A DNA stretch of 64,000 nt from Eopsaltria australis (taxonomy: Eukaryota > Chordata > Aves > Passeriformes > Petroicidae), in contig JAVTVJ010000450.1 of NCBI GenBank assembly GCA_034509425.1, positions 1,364,001 through 1,428,000 on the forward strand, given 5' to 3'. The notes beneath the pieces were generated by a model. The model did no database searches. It was not told the origin of the DNA and saw only the letters and a list, made by a program, of their open reading frames with translations. This document shows positions 61,523-64,000 of this stretch, one piece after another (position 1 is the first letter of the stretch; every line of letters begins with the position of its first letter). The translations under genes were made by a program, and so were the position numbers.

Positions 61523-64000
61523 TCACGCTGCATTGCAGTTTGCTTTGACATCATTCTAGTTTTTTAATGTTAAAAATTATTTCCCTTGTGTTTCTGGGTG
61601 TGTGCGGTTTGAAGAGGTTGAATCTTTATCCTGAAATCTTCTTGTTTTACTTCTAAGCCTCTTTCCCCCAAACTTCTTGCTTGCTGCATCAACTGTACCC
61701 ATTTTGAATGCCAAATCATCCCTTCTCACGTCTCCGTACAGAAATCTGCTCAACTGAATTGCTTTGATGGACCTGTCAGGGTAATGGGGAGGGAGGGAAT
61801 CAGGTGAGTTAATAGAGAACACAGTGATTTTCAGCCTCAAGCTGAGCACAGAATTTTACACTGAGCTTCCCACCTCCTGCCATTTCATTTTCCCAAACAG
61901 TTTTTATGCTGCAGGTGTTGCACATCAATGCTGCCTCTCAGTCACCAGACATCCAGGGTAAGGAGTCTCCAGCTCCCACCTCCAGTGTGAGGAAAACCTC
62001 AGCACAGAGCCCAGGAGCACACCATGGGATGGACTGAGCTTTGTTCTGCTTTTTGTGCCCACCCTGCCTGGCACAGCAGGATGAGAGGGAGTCCCTTGGA
62101 GAAACAGGGAGTCTGCAGGCAGCAGCTGCAGCAGTTAGAGACCTGATTAAGAGCTATTTGAAGCTGTCTTGAGAAGAGCTGGAGGAGAGCAGAAATCAGG
62201 ATGCTATTGCAAAAATCAGAATCACTGAAAGCTGGGGCTGGACATCAGAAAGACAGAAGGGCTGGGGAAGCAAAGGAGTGACACTGTGGCAGTCCCTACC
62301 CTTCCAATTGCCCTCAGCTCAGGAGTCACACATGATGCAGGGGTAGGGGCACTGGGGAAAGGCTCAGTGATGCTGTGGAACACCAACTTTACCCTGGGCC
62401 ATTGTGAGAACACTGGGCCACAGTGAGAGACTCCCTTACCTGCCCTAGCACCACCTCTGAGCACGTTTTCCAGAATTACATGAAATATTCCAGTTTATCC
62501 TCTGCTTAAATGTGCTTCCTCTTGAGGATGTGCTTTTGGTCTGGATGCTTATTCCTTGCACTTCAGCTGTTGTTCAGCCCAGGGGTTCAGGTGGACAAAC
62601 AACACCTGAGGAACCCTGAGCTCTCTCCCCTTGCCTGTTTGATCCCTGCTGGCTGTGCTTGGGTTTTCAGCAGAAAGGTACTTGCACAAAAGGAACCCAT
62701 CACCTCCAGATGGGTGCCAGCCCTGGCTGCCACTGGGATTGGATCAGCTCTGATTCTCCCAGAACACAGAACCTGCTACTCTGGCAGTCACTGTGGAATC
62801 AACTCCAGCTTAGTAAATGCTATTTTCTTACACAATGAGGTTGCTTATGGTGATGATATTCTTGTACTGTGGTATATAAGGAGCCAGGGTGCTACAAATT
62901 ACTGGCAGCAGCTGTGGGTGCTTGTAGGTAACAGCTGGGGAGAAGACCTAAAGGGCCTGGTTATTCTATTTTTCTTTGCACAGTGAGATGCTCCTATTAA
63001 GCAATTACCTCCTGGGAGAAACAGCAAGGTAGCTGCACTATCATTCCTAGGTTGGTTTTTTTTTTTTAGAAAATCTAAAATAATTTTTTCATAATGCACC
63101 AGATGAGATGGCTCAGACCTGCTGTGAAGGAAGCAGAAAGTAATGCTCACAGTTTGTAATATTTCCTTGAGCTTCTGCTTTTGCACTGAAAAATGAGCTT
63201 CCTCCCATTAAAATGCTTTTAAATGACAAATCCACAGCTGTTCTCTCCAGCTTGCTTGAACACAGTAAACTCAAAGTGATCTATGTGATGGCTGTGGGCT
63301 AACCCGCAGTTCTTCCCTTTCTAGGGGCGTGGGATGGTGTGGGAAGCTCCTTGGGCTCTCTAAGGCCACTTTGCCATCCATCAAGCTCTCCTTCCATCAT
63401 AAATGGGGCTGAACCAAAGGAAAGGCTCCCTGAGACTGAGCTTTGGGAAGCAGCAGGCAAATGTGGCCTCCAGCATCAGCCATGCAGAGAGAATTCCCCA
63501 TGCAGACCTGCAGGAGAGGAGGGGGAGCTGAGCTCCACGGCTGGGGACAGCAAATAACTGGAGAAACCACTGCAGCCTCATTGGTCTGCCTGAGCAGGCT
63601 GGATCAGATCCCACAGATCCCAGCAGGGAAAGCAGAGCCTGGCTTTTGGAAACCCAGCACTGCTGGGTTGTGCAGGTGCCACCAACCCGTCCCAGCAGAG
63701 GCAGTCCCAGACCATAACCCTGGCTGTCAGCACAGGGCCATCCTGCCTCCCCTCCATAACAAGAGCTTGATTGGTTTCATTTCAAGGAAAAACACAGCAG
63801 AAAAGGAGAAGCAGATGTTTTTTGACAATATCTACAGTTCCTGGAGCTTCAAAGAGCATTTTGATTGCACAGACTTTAAAAAAACATATAAAGAAGAGCC
63901 TTTCACTTTTCACTGGGGTAAAACCCTCACTGAAATTTGTATGAGGAGAGTTCTCAGACTGAGCCTATAGGGAAAATCTTATTGCTCACAAACCATAATT
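61523..64000. other. Intergenic to window end, no gene recognised
   Basis: Two longer frames (62510-62986 and 63443-63970, plus strand) are present, but neither resembles a known protein and both look like chance openings. A T12 tract lies at 63056-63067. If mammalian order holds, the next gene to the right would be MAGI1, whose first exon was not seen. Confidence 0.5.

Noticed and set aside
62510..62986. 158-codon frame with a hydrophobic, signal-like N-terminus
   Set aside because: The rest shows no domain and no conserved cysteine pattern; a hydrophobic start alone is weak evidence.
63443..63970. 175-codon plus-strand frame near the window end
   Set aside because: No family resemblance, a change in character half-way (GC-rich then AT-rich), and no splice or promoter context.

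Overview
The window is nuclear DNA from a bird. The evidence is several CR1 LINE 3' tails ending in the ATTCTATGAT-type repeat typical of avian genomes, avian-type LTR sequence, long CpG-poor introns and one GC-rich CpG island. A passerine or other neoavian is plausible, but that is an inference. There are no bacterial, plasmid or phage features.

One protein-coding gene can be identified with confidence: SLC25A26, the mitochondrial S-adenosylmethionine carrier (SAMC), on the minus strand. Five coding exons were read directly from splice signals, reading frame and similarity to mammalian SAMC: exon 1 at 45744-45776, exon 2 at 42288-42444, exon 3 at 40654-40763, exon 4 at 27278-27382 and exon 5 at 26012-26059. 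Joined, they give 453 nt (151 codons) with one open frame. They carry two of the three mitochondrial-carrier signatures: PLDTVK, and PSEVVK followed by EGIQGLYRG. The remaining roughly 120 residues (repeat 3 and its PxD signature) were not found and probably lie left of position 1, so intron 5 would exceed 26 kb.

Layout: 1-26011 is intron 5, with a CR1 tail near 1.6 kb, an isolated CpG cluster with a CTCF-like motif near 18.2 kb and a CR1 fragment near 25.0 kb. Introns 4, 3, 2 and 1 follow at 26060-27277, 27383-40653, 40764-42287 and 42445-45743. Intron 1 carries two CR1 copies and an LTR-like sequence that ends about 20 bp from the exon 1 splice donor. The CpG-island promoter is at about 45777-45964, with NRF1-like, E-box and YY1-like motifs. 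A TTAA repeat, a 25-base A tract and a second LTR-like fragment follow to about 46.55 kb. From there to 64000 no gene was recognised. By mammalian gene order this would be the intergenic space towards MAGI1, with LRIG1 beyond the other end of SLC25A26; both are inferences.

The more unusual points are local. A 7-bp tandem duplication at the start codon creates an overlapping out-of-frame upstream ATG. LTR-derived sequence flanks the promoter on both sides. Same-orientation CTCF-like motifs occur in introns 3 and 5. No previously undescribed multi-gene system was found.
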